Shown here piece by piece: positions 30,514 to 39,324 of a DNA stretch of 64,000 nt. The notes below the pieces were generated by a model. The model did not search any database. It had not been told where the DNA came from and worked only from the letters and a program-made list of their open reading frames with translations. Location of the stretch: contig JACJOC010000077.1 in the NCBI GenBank assembly GCA_014695345.1, positions 186,001 to 250,000 on the forward strand, in the 5' to 3' direction. This DNA is from Cyanobacteria bacterium FACHB-471 (lineage in GTDB: Bacteria > Cyanobacteriota > Cyanobacteriia > Elainellales > Elainellaceae). Made by a program: the position numbers and the translations under genes. Numbering within the stretch: position 1 is the stretch's first letter; the number at the start of each line of letters is the position of its first letter.

Positions 30514-30571
30514 TTAGGCTAGGGGCTTGGCACTGCTAAGTTCCTACAGCAGGCTAATTAATTTACGTTTT

Positions 30572-31024
30572 TTAGCGCGGCACCAGTGAATCAGAGCGAC
30601 TCAAAACTGCCATGTCTTCTGCGTCTAGCTCAACTGGAGTGCCGCTGCGAATCAGTTCAGCAAAGTCTTCATTCGGCACCATAATGCATAGAGTGTACAG
30701 GCGATCGGAACCTGTATTTTCCAGCACATGGGTTCCAGTAGGCGGCACTAAGACGCTGTCTCCTGCTCGAATCGATACTGTTTTGCCATCACAGGTTGCG
30801 AGCCCTTCGCCCTTGAGGACAAAGAACATTTCAACTGCAAGCTGATGTCGGTTGGGAGGTGTTTTGCCGCCTACGTCAAAGATTTCTACGCAATAGGTTA
30901 AAGACATGTTGGCGATCGTGGGGTCAAATACGATCGCCAATCGATTGCTGTCGTGAGGGCTGATCCGAAAGGCCTGGTAGTCTTTGGGAGATTTATAAAC
31001 CGGAATAACACAAGCAGAATCCAT
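30572..31024 (-). CDS. Cupin-domain protein
   Basis: 150 residues. Motif 1 is NRHQLAVEMFFVLKGEG and motif 2 GDSVLVPPTGTHVLENTG. The first metal ligand position is a single His (RHQ), so metal binding may differ from classic cupins. AGGAATCTC-like spacing precedes the ATG at 31024. It lies between the cysteine hydrolase (28 bases upstream) and the CocE hydrolase (58 bases downstream), which suggests one operon acting on one substrate. It is unlike the other cupin at 28.3 kb. Confidence 0.85.
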   Translation of the reverse strand: MDSACVIPVYKSPKDYQAFRISPHDSNRLAIVFDPTIANMSLTYCVEIFDVGGKTPPNRHQLAVEMFFVLKGEGLATCDGKTVSIRAGDSVLVPPTGTHVLENTGSDRLYTLCIMVPNEDFAELIRSGTPVELDAEDMAVLSRSDSLVPR

Positions 31025-31052
31025 GAGATTCCTCCGGGAGTAGTGAGTGTTT

Positions 31053-31817
31053 CTAACCGATCGCTTTTAGTAAAGTTTCAGAATCGCTGACAAATCCAAA
31101 GCACTGATTGACGTTATAAATGGTCGCTTTGAAGCAGTAGTCGGGAGAGGTGGTGGCGGTGCAATCGCGCAGCAAAATGCAGTCATAGCCGAGGAAATTG
31201 GCATCCTGTAAGGTTGCCATGACGCACTGGTCAGCATTGACCCCAGCAAAGAAAATCGTGGTTCGACCCAGGTTTCGCAGAATGCTATCTAGCGGCGTGT
31301 CCCAAAAGCCGCTCATCCGGTACTTATCGACGTACACATCGGTAGGCTTTTGCTCTAGCTCGTCTACCACAGCCGCTGCCCAACTGTCTTTCATTAGAAC
31401 AGGTGCCGAATTTGTGGGAAGCGGGTCGCCTAGACCAACACCTTCTCCCGTTGGGTTGTAAACGTGACGCAGTCCGGCACTGATATTGAGTAAATCAGGG
31501 CGGTTGCCCCAGTTAATCCAGAGAATTGGTACACTAACCTGCCGAAGTTCCGGCACCAGAGTTTTGAGGGGGGCGATCGGGTCACGCGCGGGGGTGACAT
31601 CGACACCAATATGCGCTAGCCAACCGTCAGGGTGACAGAAGTCGTTTTGCATATCGATGATAGCGATCGCCGCCTTTGCTAAATCTAGCCGTAGGGTCTT
31701 TGTATCAGTCGCCAATGTGATCGGTCTAGGTGGCAGGGGCGGACGGGTAATGTCTGCGGTTGCAGCATCCACCGACCAAGCATTAGGCGCGACACCCAGA
31801 GTCCGGAGTTGAGTCAT
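31053..31817 (-). CDS. Cysteine hydrolase, isochorismatase-like family
   Basis: 254 residues. The Asp-Lys-Cys catalytic triad of the family is visible: Asp in AIAIIDMQNDFCHPDGW, Lys in VYVDKYRMSGFWDTPL, Cys in FFAGVNADQCVMATLQDA. The insert NRPDLLN then GEGVGLGDPLP resembles the arrangement in biuret hydrolase and RutB-type amidohydrolases, so amide substrates from N-heterocycle breakdown are plausible, not proven. It heads a minus-strand group with a cupin and the CocE hydrolase and diverges from an amidohydrolase. Confidence 0.9.
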   Translation of the reverse strand: MTQLRTLGVAPNAWSVDAATADITRPPLPPRPITLATDTKTLRLDLAKAAIAIIDMQNDFCHPDGWLAHIGVDVTPARDPIAPLKTLVPELRQVSVPILWINWGNRPDLLNISAGLRHVYNPTGEGVGLGDPLPTNSAPVLMKDSWAAAVVDELEQKPTDVYVDKYRMSGFWDTPLDSILRNLGRTTIFFAGVNADQCVMATLQDANFLGYDCILLRDCTATTSPDYCFKATIYNVNQCFGFVSDSETLLKAIG

Positions 31818-32194
31818 AGGTCGTTCAGGTCAAGAGCTATGAAGATTGCAAAATGGGCAAAATTAAGAGTGAAATCTGTAAGCCGTTGAGAATCAGAACT
31901 GAGCCTTTGAACCTTCTGTGGTAAACCAAAACCGGGCTGGCTTCAGTATTGAGGGGCACTTCTTGGACTACCTCTGCCTAAAGAGTTAAGCCGTGAATTC
32001 TTGAGCGAGGTTGCGAGGTTTGGACAATCTCCACCAGTAGCCAAGCCTGCTACATCGAAATCAGGTTTACGAATGTACAATCTATCCTGAAATAGGGAGT
32101 TGGCAACGTATTGTTATTGCTCCTTAAGATTGTTCTTCCCTGAAAGAATTTCCCCTGAAACTCTTTTCGAAATTTGCTGCAAAGGATAGAAATC
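31818..32194. other. Divergent promoter region, cysteine hydrolase / amidohydrolase
   Basis: 377 bases between two divergent enzyme genes, so both promoters are here. A GTT-N8-TAC at 32065-32078 is one base off the NtcA consensus GTA-N8-TAC, but no good -10 stands at the right distance. No hairpin or small gene was recognised. Confidence 0.45.
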
Positions 32195-33619
32195 GTGAGT
32201 TTTACAATTCAAAGTGTTCTGATTCCAACTGAGCAGGGTTATGAAACGGTTGACGTGCAGATTAAGGGCGATCGCATCACTCAAATTGGCCCGAACCTGG
32301 AACCAACTGGAACCCTGATCGACGGACGCAACAAACTGCTGCTTCCTGGATTTGTCAACGCTCACACCCACTCCTCAGAAATGTGGCAGCGGGGCATCAT
32401 TCCACCCCGACCGCTAGAACTTTGGATTGCCGAACTCTACGACTTCACGCCGCTAAACCCCGAACGAATTTACCTTAGCGCCCTTGGCACAGCAGTTGAA
32501 ACGCTGCTCTCTGGCGGCACCAGCGTCGTCGATCATCTGGTGCTAATTCCTGGACAGGAGGCGGAAACAATTGCCGCTGCGGTACGAGCTTACCGAGAAG
32601 TCGGCATTCGAGCCTTTGTCGGTCCGCTGATTCAGGATGAATCGCTGGGGGCAAGCGTCCCTACGGGTGGCGAAGAAGTCAAACATGAACCTTACCTTCG
32701 CACTACCCAAGCCACGCTCGATCTAGTTCAAGATGCGGTGGAGAAATTTCACCGTCCCGCTGAAGGCATCAGCATCATGGTTGCGCCAACGGGAATTCAG
32801 CTCTGTTCAGATGCGCTGTTTGAAGGGTGTGCTGAGTTGAGCGATCGCCACAACCTTTGCCGCCACGCCCACCTACTTGAGACAAAAGCGCAGCAAATTC
32901 TGGCGCAAGAAAAATATGGCTGCACTGCTGTCGAACACCTAAAGCACATTGGCTACCTCAGCCCTCGCACCTCTTTAGCGCACTGCGTTTGGCTCGATGA
33001 CAGAGACATTAGCATCCTGGCAGAGACTCAATCCACCGTCGTCCATAACCCTCTCAGCAACTTGCGTCTGGGCAGCGGCATTGCTCCCATTCCCAAGTAT
33101 CGGGAGGCAGGTGTGAATGTCGCCTTTGGCTGTGATGGTTCAGCCAGCAACGACTCGCAAGATTTGCTCGAAGCCATCAAAATCGGCTCCATCCTGCACA
33201 ACATCACCGACATGGACTACCGCCACTGGATTTCACCCCGCGAGTCGGTCGAAATTGCCTCCCTCGGTGGCGCAACCGGACTCAACATGGGCGACCAACT
33301 AGGAACGCTCACGGTCGGCAAAAAAGCAGACCTGGTGCTGTACGACCTGACCAATCTTTCCCTACTGCCTCGCACCGACCCAATTGGACTACTGGTTTTG
33401 GGTCGTCCCGTGCAAGCAGTCAGTAGCGCTTGGGTAGATGGCAAACAGATTGTCGCTGACGGTAAAGTGACAACTATCGATGTCAATCAGCTTAGACAAG
33501 CTCTCTTTGACCACAGTGAATGGCGCACTAACCGCAAATCTAAAACAATGGAAGAGATGGAGATTCGCTATCGTGCCGTGATGGGACTGCCGGAAGGAGT
33601 GGCTAGGGGCTATAGCTAA
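32195..33619 (+). CDS. Amidohydrolase, TRZ/ATZ (SAH/8-oxoguanine deaminase-like) type
   Basis: About 474 residues, metal-dependent hydrolase. The GTG at 32195 with AGGA eight bases before it is the likely start (MSFTIQSVLIPT). Metal-site motifs are PGFVNAHTHSSEMWQ (HxH), CRHAHLLETKAQ, SLAHCVWLDDRDI and FGCDGSASNDSQDLLEAIK with its Asp. The GSASNDS signature is shared by 8-oxoguanine, S-adenosylhomocysteine and triazine aminohydrolases, so a deaminated or dechlorinated N-heterocycle is the expected substrate class. Divergent from the cysteine hydrolase. Confidence 0.92.
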   Translation: MSFTIQSVLIPTEQGYETVDVQIKGDRITQIGPNLEPTGTLIDGRNKLLLPGFVNAHTHSSEMWQRGIIPPRPLELWIAELYDFTPLNPERIYLSALGTAVETLLSGGTSVVDHLVLIPGQEAETIAAAVRAYREVGIRAFVGPLIQDESLGASVPTGGEEVKHEPYLRTTQATLDLVQDAVEKFHRPAEGISIMVAPTGIQLCSDALFEGCAELSDRHNLCRHAHLLETKAQQILAQEKYGCTAVEHLKHIGYLSPRTSLAHCVWLDDRDISILAETQSTVVHNPLSNLRLGSGIAPIPKYREAGVNVAFGCDGSASNDSQDLLEAIKIGSILHNITDMDYRHWISPRESVEIASLGGATGLNMGDQLGTLTVGKKADLVLYDLTNLSLLPRTDPIGLLVLGRPVQAVSSAWVDGKQIVADGKVTTIDVNQLRQALFDHSEWRTNRKSKTMEEMEIRYRAVMGLPEGVARGYS

Positions 33620-33860
33620 GGTTTCTCGTTTCAAACTCAGCCTGCTAACTGGTCAAGATGGTTACTCCCATTCCTAGCCTTTGCCGTTCTCTAGCCCCTA
33701 TTATTTCTCCTTCAGAGAATTTTCTGATCCCATCCTATTTGCCTGATTAAGGATATCAGGGGGTGCCTTTGACCCCGCGAATTTGCTGCACAGGTTCCCT
33801 ATCGGCTTGGGCAGGTTGTTTACCGCGATCGCACCTCATGAAAAATCCAAGATTCAGCGC

Positions 33861-34928
33861 ATGATTCGGATCTTGCTAGTCGATGACCAAACTATCATCT
33901 GCCAGGCGTTGAAAGCTCTACTTGACCGTCAACAAGACTTTCAGGTCGTTGGCATTGCCGCAGATGGGTACACCGCAATCGAGCAAGTTGCAGCTCTGCG
34001 ACCCGATGTGGTGTTGATTGACATTCAAATGCCAGGACTGGACGGCGTTGCCGCAACGCGACTGATCAGCCAGAGATTTTCGGGCGTTAAGGTTTTGGTG
34101 CTAAGTGGCCATGACGATGGCGCATATCTCAAAGCGGCTCTCAGTGCAGGTGCACAGGGCTACTTGCTTAAAGATACGGGCGCAGAAGACTTAGCGGCTG
34201 CGATTCGATCTGCTCATCGGGGCTATGGTCAGATGAGTCCGGGGCTGTTTGAGAAGATGATGTCCCGGAAGGAAGAGGAAGACGTTGCCATTCCCCCTCC
34301 TGCACCTGAGTCAACTCAAGCTGTCTTATCAGAGACGGAGTTGCTGCTGCTGCTGCAAAGTTTTGACCCGCCTGCACTGTCAGATGTGGTCGAGCGGACA
34401 AAGGAGCAGGGGGCAGCCACCGAACTGTTCAACACCCTAAGCCATCACTTGAGAAGTTCCCCAACTAACTTGGCGACGCTTTACCTATCTGGAGCGTTAG
34501 CCGGAAGTCGGGCGGCTCAAGACCCAGAACAGCGGTCTTCTGCAATGCAGTATCTGCGGTTTGGCTTTAAAGAAGGAATTCGCCAAGGGCTACCTGCTGA
34601 ACATTTGCTGCTGTTTTACCGGGAGGGGGCAAAACTGGAGTCCGAGGAGGCATTTGGCTGGCTATCGCAAGCCGGAAGTCCCTGGAACAACGAGGCAGGG
34701 ATGGTATTTCTCAGCCAAGAAGCTGCCCAAACCTTTGGTCAAGACTCCGTTCAGTATCGAACCCTATCGGCGCTAAGGCAGATCAGGAGCCTAAGAACCT
34801 TAAGCGAAACCTGTAGATCACTCACTCCCAAGCTGCAAGTTCTACGCCAGGGACTCACCAAGCTTGAGCCAATGGTTCCCGCGATCGCCCATGCAGGTGG
34901 TCGCACCCAGCAAAACGGCAGAAGATAG
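33861..34928 (+). CDS. Response regulator: receiver domain plus unknown helical C-terminal domain
   Basis: About 355 residues from ATG 33861, where the receiver domain starts (MIRILLVDDQ); the frame extends 26 codons further upstream. Receiver landmarks are the acidic pair in LVDDQ, the phosphorylatable Asp in VVLIDIQMPGLDG, Ser/Thr in VLVLSGHDDG and Lys in GYLLKDTGAEDL. This NarL-type receiver would normally be followed by a LuxR helix-turn-helix; instead a Pro-rich linker leads to about 190 helical residues (LSETELLLLLQSFDPPALSD and on) with no DNA-binding motif. Output is thus probably protein interaction. A coiled-coil gene follows 131 bases later. Confidence 0.85.
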   Translation: MIRILLVDDQTIICQALKALLDRQQDFQVVGIAADGYTAIEQVAALRPDVVLIDIQMPGLDGVAATRLISQRFSGVKVLVLSGHDDGAYLKAALSAGAQGYLLKDTGAEDLAAAIRSAHRGYGQMSPGLFEKMMSRKEEEDVAIPPPAPESTQAVLSETELLLLLQSFDPPALSDVVERTKEQGAATELFNTLSHHLRSSPTNLATLYLSGALAGSRAAQDPEQRSSAMQYLRFGFKEGIRQGLPAEHLLLFYREGAKLESEEAFGWLSQAGSPWNNEAGMVFLSQEAAQTFGQDSVQYRTLSALRQIRSLRTLSETCRSLTPKLQVLRQGLTKLEPMVPAIAHAGGRTQQNGRR

Positions 34929-35059
34929 CCCCGTTGGTGCTGCTACCCGCAGTGTCCGATTCGCAAGTGCCCCCTTGCCAGTAAGCCTGTTCCTAACCTG
35001 CCATTCCCCTACCCACCCACCCGTCAACCTACAAGGCGCTGATCTGCGAGGAATTTAAT

Positions 35060-36106
35060 ATGATTATGGCAAATCAAAAAAACGAGCTAGAGCAAGTCGA
35101 GTTAGAGCTTTCAGAACTGCGAAGCCATCTCGAGCAATCCTTTGGCGTACTGGACGGGCTAGCCCAGGTACAGGCACGATTTGAAGAACTGGCACGCACC
35201 TATCAAGATTTCAAAGCGCGGGTGGGTGAAGCCGGGGCCGTGTTGGGTACTGTCACTCAGCAACAGCAAAAACTAGAACAGCGCTTTTCTAGCCTGGAGC
35301 AGGAGATTGGGTCAGGCTGGAGCGAAATTCGCAAAGAACTGTCTCAGATTAGGGGTGAAGTAGGAGAGGGCGATCGCCAGCTCAACCAATCCATCACGGA
35401 GCAGGTGATCCATCTTCAGCGGTTAGAAGAACGGTTTGGTGACGTTTCACGCAACTTGACCAACCAGCGAGACGAAATCTCTACAGAACTGTCTCGTGCC
35501 CATGAAGCACTCAGAAACCAGGTCGAAGAAGCCAAAGCCAACCTGGAAGCCTTCGTTCAAACTCAGGGCGGTTCTGACCAACGAGTGGCAGAGCTAGAGA
35601 AACTGATCGAAGCAAGCTGGAAACAAGCCCGTAACGAGCTATTGCAGGCCCAGGAAGAACTCAGCACCGCCGATCGCACCCTGGGCTCTGAAGTGTCTAA
35701 GCAGATTAACGGGCTAAAGCGAGAAGTTGAAGGGCGGCTAGGCACCATCCTGCAAGAATGGATGAACCAGCGGGAAGCGATGCGCGCCCCGATGGAAGAA
35801 TTTGAGGCGCGGCTCAGAACTGAACTGCGGGCTAACCTTACTCGCTTGCGCGAAGCAGGGCTAAATCCAGCCAGCTTTGAGAAACTCGACAAACTCGAAA
35901 CCCAGCTGCGCGGCGTTCAGTCCTCTTCTCAAGAGACAAACAAACAGCTTCGCCAGATGAGCAAGCGGTTGACCCTCACCACCGTGATTGCTTGCGTTGC
36001 TCTCGCCCTGCCCGTTGCCCTCGTTGCACTCAACCCAGATTTACTTCCCTTGGGCAACGCGCCCGCCCAACCGGACGCTCAACCAGGCGCTCAACCAGAC
36101 AATTAG
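35060..36106 (+). CDS. Tail-anchored coiled-coil protein
   Basis: 348 residues, ATG at 35060 with GAGGA seven bases upstream. Residues 1-300 are almost continuous heptad-like helix (Glu/Gln/Leu/Arg-rich), with repeats of the type LEQRFSSLEQEIGSGW and AELEKLIEASWKQARNELLQ. Near residue 305 comes a single membrane helix (LTTVIACVALALPVALVAL), then a short Pro/Asp/Gln tail with a PDAQPGAQPD repeat. The N-terminal coiled coil is therefore presumably cytosolic. No family was recognised. It may be co-transcribed with the response regulator upstream. Confidence 0.8.
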   Translation: MIMANQKNELEQVELELSELRSHLEQSFGVLDGLAQVQARFEELARTYQDFKARVGEAGAVLGTVTQQQQKLEQRFSSLEQEIGSGWSEIRKELSQIRGEVGEGDRQLNQSITEQVIHLQRLEERFGDVSRNLTNQRDEISTELSRAHEALRNQVEEAKANLEAFVQTQGGSDQRVAELEKLIEASWKQARNELLQAQEELSTADRTLGSEVSKQINGLKREVEGRLGTILQEWMNQREAMRAPMEEFEARLRTELRANLTRLREAGLNPASFEKLDKLETQLRGVQSSSQETNKQLRQMSKRLTLTTVIACVALALPVALVALNPDLLPLGNAPAQPDAQPGAQPDN

Positions 36107-36203
36107 GGAAGTCCAAACAATCAAGATCAAGGATGAGGGATAGGAAATGAAGTCAGGTGGACAAGGTTCACCTGATACCAATTTGAAGATGTTGCAGATG
36201 TGG

Positions 36204-36231
36204 GTAGGGGCGCACCGCAGTGCGCCCTTAC
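36204..36231. repeat. GTAGGGGCGCAC palindrome
   Basis: Twelve-base arms (GTAGGGGCGCAC / GTGCGCCCTTAC, one mismatch) with a four-base loop CGCA. This is the shape of the dispersed GTAGGGGC... palindromes of filamentous cyanobacteria; a longer relative is at 59916-59987. Confidence 0.75.
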
Positions 36232-36295
36232 AGAAATTGACGTTTCGCTTCCTCAATACCCCTCAGGCATGAAACTTAACAGGAGCATGGGCTGT

Positions 36296-36322
36296 GTTGG
36301 GTTTCGCTTTGCTCCACCCAAC
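36296..36322. repeat. GTTGGGT...ACCCAAC hairpin repeat
   Basis: Seven-base perfect arms (36296-36302, 36316-36322) around TTCGCTTTGCTCC, followed by CTAC. This GTTGGGTTTCGCTTTGCTCC type element is common between genes in filamentous cyanobacteria. It is 65 bases from the palindrome at 36204. Confidence 0.65.
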
Positions 36323-36379
36323 CTACAAGTTAGGGTGCTGTGGTTGTTTAGAGGTACCGCTTCATCCGTCATTCTTCCT

Positions 36380-37213
36380 CTACGGCAGCCAGGGATATTG
36401 GCGAAAGTCGGGCTTGCGTTTTTCCAGAAATGCCTGCTTCCCTTCTGCTCCCTCTTCAGTCATGTAGTAAAGTAACGTGGCGTTGCCTGCTAGCTCTTGT
36501 AGCCCTGCCTGTCCGTCACAATCGGCGTTAAAAGCAGCTTTGAGACAGCGGATGGCGATCGGGCTTTTCTCCAGAATTTCTTCTGCCCATTGAATGCCCT
36601 CTGCTTCCAGTTGCTCAGTCGGAACAACGCAATTTACCAGTCCCATTTCCACAGCTTGAGTGGCGCTGTATTGGCGACAGAGATACCAGATTTCCCTGGC
36701 TTTTTTCTGACCAACGATGCGGGCCAGATAGCTTGCCCCAAAGCCACCGTCAAAGCTGCCGACTTTGGGACCGGTTTGACCAAAGATGGCGTTGTCAGCG
36801 GCGATCGTCAGGTCACAGAGCAGATGCAGCACGTGTCCGCCACCGATCGCATACCCCGCGACGAGAGCAATCACGACTTTGGGCATCGAGCGAATCAACC
36901 GCTGCAAATCCAGCACATTGAGACGTGGAACGCCTGTCTCATCCAGGTAGCCCCCCTCACCCCGGATGCTCTGGTCGCCACCGGAGCAGAAGGCATATTT
37001 GCCATCGGTATGCGGCCCTGCGCCCGTAAATAGGACAACCCCAATGCGGCTGTCTTCGCGGGCGTTGCTAAACGCGTCGTAGAGTTCAAATACCGTTTTT
37101 GGGCGAAAGGCGTTACGTTTGTGGGGACGGTTAATGGTGATTTTGGCGATGCCGTCAGTTTTGTGATAAAGGATGTCTTCGTAGGTCTTGGCGACCTGCC
37201 ATTCAACTTGCAT
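36380..37213 (-). CDS. menB: 1,4-dihydroxy-2-naphthoyl-CoA synthase
   Basis: 277-residue crotonase-fold enzyme that closes the second ring in phylloquinone (vitamin K1) synthesis; phylloquinone is the A1 acceptor of photosystem I. Family features: [17 protein letters not shown], the oxyanion-hole segment [33 protein letters not shown], and [20 protein letters not shown]. Full length, start [14 protein letters not shown]. The adjacent TerB-like gene begins 22 bases upstream of it on the same strand and may share its transcript. Confidence 0.97.
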   Translation of the reverse strand: MQVEWQVAKTYEDILYHKTDGIAKITINRPHKRNAFRPKTVFELYDAFSNAREDSRIGVVLFTGAGPHTDGKYAFCSGGDQSIRGEGGYLDETGVPRLNVLDLQRLIRSMPKVVIALVAGYAIGGGHVLHLLCDLTIAADNAIFGQTGPKVGSFDGGFGASYLARIVGQKKAREIWYLCRQYSATQAVEMGLVNCVVPTEQLEAEGIQWAEEILEKSPIAIRCLKAAFNADCDGQAGLQELAGNATLLYYMTEEGAEGKQAFLEKRKPDFRQYPWLP

Positions 37214-37234
37214 TAATTGCGTTTGCCAAAAAGT

Positions 37235-37849
37235 TTACGTATCCATTGTGCTGGGAAGGGTGGGCAACGCAGCAAGTAGATTGTTGGCAACTTGCGATAA
37301 GCCCAATTCCACAGTTTTAAAGAAACTGGGATTGAGCAAGGCTCTGATTTGGATCAGGGCTTCAGGGTCAGAAATTTCCTGGTGGCTAAATCCGTTTTCT
37401 AATGCGCTGATGTGGCGGACATGGACATCAAGACGATGGGCGATCGCTCTCAGATACATTGTCTCTCGTGCATCCACTTCACCATCAGAAGCAGCCATTT
37501 CATAGCCCAGTGCGATCAGCAGCAACCGTTCTGGCTCTGAAAGGGGGGTTGCCAGGTTCAAGACCTGCTGAGGGTTGAGATAAACTTGCTGCCGCTCAAT
37601 CCCGTGGATCATCTCCTGAATGAGCGGATAAAGGCTGTGGTCTGGCGTAACAAAAGACTCCAGCAACACTTGCAGCCGCTGCTGTTCGGCGCTGTCTATT
37701 TTGCGATCGATGACAATCACGCCTAACATCACCGTGACCAGTGCTGCCAAAAACAGCAGTGTGGGGCTGAGATCTTGTGGTTTGAGATCACGCCCGGTCA
37801 CTTGTGAGAGTAGCGTTATCGCCTCCGGATTAACCAGGGATACATCCAT
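37235..37849 (-). CDS. TerB-like domain membrane protein
   Basis: 204 residues. One membrane helix near residues 28-47 (SPTLLFLAALVTVMLGVIVI) is followed by a helical domain. IDRKIDSAEQQRLQVLL and LLIALGYEMAASDGEVDARE have the spacing and Asp/Glu residues of TerB (tellurite-resistance/metal-associated) domains. The TerB domain would be on the cytosolic side. The stop is 22 bases from the menB start. Family assignment moderate; function unknown. Confidence 0.75.
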   Translation of the reverse strand: MDVSLVNPEAITLLSQVTGRDLKPQDLSPTLLFLAALVTVMLGVIVIDRKIDSAEQQRLQVLLESFVTPDHSLYPLIQEMIHGIERQQVYLNPQQVLNLATPLSEPERLLLIALGYEMAASDGEVDARETMYLRAIAHRLDVHVRHISALENGFSHQEISDPEALIQIRALLNPSFFKTVELGLSQVANNLLAALPTLPSTMDT

Positions 37850-37992
37850 ACGCCAATATTGTGGGTTTCATAGTCTACTCTTAGCCCAGAACTCTACTGT
37901 AAGGCAGAAATTTTAGGCAAAGTCATAATCTTTCAGGCTTAACCCCTTACCTTAGTAGGTGACTATATTCTCGTTGTGCCGAAGGTTGAACT

Positions 37993-39306
37993 GTGAACGC
38001 GACTTTAGAACAAGCTCAGACTTTAAAGCAAGCGTTGGTGGATTTTGTGCTGGATGCCGAAGGCGATCTGGCGGAAGCGCTAGAAACCTATGCGGCAGAA
38101 CAGGCACGGCGAAAAGGCGTTTCGCAAGATCTGATTATCGATATGTTTTTGACCGAGGGCAGAGTTGGCGACAAAACGCCGATCGCCCTCTTTATCGAAG
38201 ATCAGCCTGACTTAGGTGAAGCCGATCGCCAGCTTGTACTGGGCTGGGAAAAAACATTCACTGGCTTATTTGCCGTCGAACAGGTGATGCCAGATGGCTT
38301 TGAGCTAGTGAACTGGCTAACTGAAAAGCATTATCCGGTTAAACCAACGGGCGATCGCCCTACCACTGAACTAGCCCGTCTCAAGCCTGGGGAAATTGTG
38401 CTGACCCGGATTTCGCCCCTAAATGAAACAGACTGGATTTTCTCCGGGCCGTTGTCACTTCTGGGAAAGCTAGGCAAACCCAAACTGGCAGTGGCGATCG
38501 GCAACTTCAAAGACAACCACAAACAGTCCCTCTATGGCGATGCGCCAGACTTGCTAGAAGAAGCATGGCAGTCAGTCGAAAAATATCACCTGGCATTCTT
38601 GGACTTCTTTGGCAGCGAGGAAATTACCTTACCTGGCTATCAGCTCAACAAGCAAATGGGCGAATTTCGGGAAGTCCTTTCCAAGCGCTTCCTGGCAGAT
38701 GCTGGTATTGACGACTCAAAATCGTTAGCCGAACTCGCTGCCGAAGCCGGAATTGACGAAGAGGAAATGGCTGCTGTCGCCGAGGAATCCGGAGCCGATG
38801 CAGAAACAATTTCCAAAGTGCTAGCCAGCAAAGGCGGCAAAATGGCGGCACCCCAGGTGCAACTACCCGACGAATTGAAAAAGGCAGAACAGGTCACGGT
38901 ACTAGCTCATCCCAAATGGGGACAAATGTTCCTGCCGCATCACAGCCAGTTCAAAGCCATCCTGGAATCAGAGGACTGGCAAACGAACGAACGAACTGGC
39001 AAGCTGGTTCGCCAATACTTACAGGCTCCCGAAGCAAACTTTTTTGTCTGGCAGCAATTGGCAGAACAGTATCCCCAGCGGCTTGAGCAAGTTTTGCAAA
39101 CCGTACTGGAACGTCCTGACTTTCAGTTAAAGGATTTAGCAGCCCTGCTAAGAGAAAACGGTAAGCCCACCGAACCAGAACTTCCCGAAATTGCCAGCGT
39201 CCCAATTCACCTGCACAACCTGTTTGAGGCTGCGATGATCGAGGTGAATAAGTCCAGTAAAGCGAAGGGCAAAAAGGCGAAAAAGAGCGGATTTGGAAAA
39301 GGGTAA
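37993..39306 (+). CDS. Conserved cyanobacterial protein of unknown function
   Basis: 437 residues, GTG start at 37993. I do not recognise a named domain. No signal peptide or membrane segment. Residues 130-160 hold a beta-rich stretch with GEIVLTRISPLNETDWIFSG, which resembles an S1-like or regulatory barrel but is not diagnostic. Residues 240-280 are repetitive and acidic: SLAELAAEAGIDEEEMAAVA, then EESGADAETISKVLASKG, two similar helices in tandem. The C-terminal tail is very basic, with KGKKAKKSGFGKG, and may bind nucleic acid. Confidence 0.75.
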   Translation: MNATLEQAQTLKQALVDFVLDAEGDLAEALETYAAEQARRKGVSQDLIIDMFLTEGRVGDKTPIALFIEDQPDLGEADRQLVLGWEKTFTGLFAVEQVMPDGFELVNWLTEKHYPVKPTGDRPTTELARLKPGEIVLTRISPLNETDWIFSGPLSLLGKLGKPKLAVAIGNFKDNHKQSLYGDAPDLLEEAWQSVEKYHLAFLDFFGSEEITLPGYQLNKQMGEFREVLSKRFLADAGIDDSKSLAELAAEAGIDEEEMAAVAEESGADAETISKVLASKGGKMAAPQVQLPDELKKAEQVTVLAHPKWGQMFLPHHSQFKAILESEDWQTNERTGKLVRQYLQAPEANFFVWQQLAEQYPQRLEQVLQTVLERPDFQLKDLAALLRENGKPTEPELPEIASVPIHLHNLFEAAMIEVNKSSKAKGKKAKKSGFGKG

Positions 39307-39324
39307 TGAGTAGGACTTAAACCC

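Noticed and set aside
32065-32078. NtcA site GTT-N8-TAC in the divergent promoter
   Set aside because: One base off the consensus and no -10 at the expected distance of about 22 bases.
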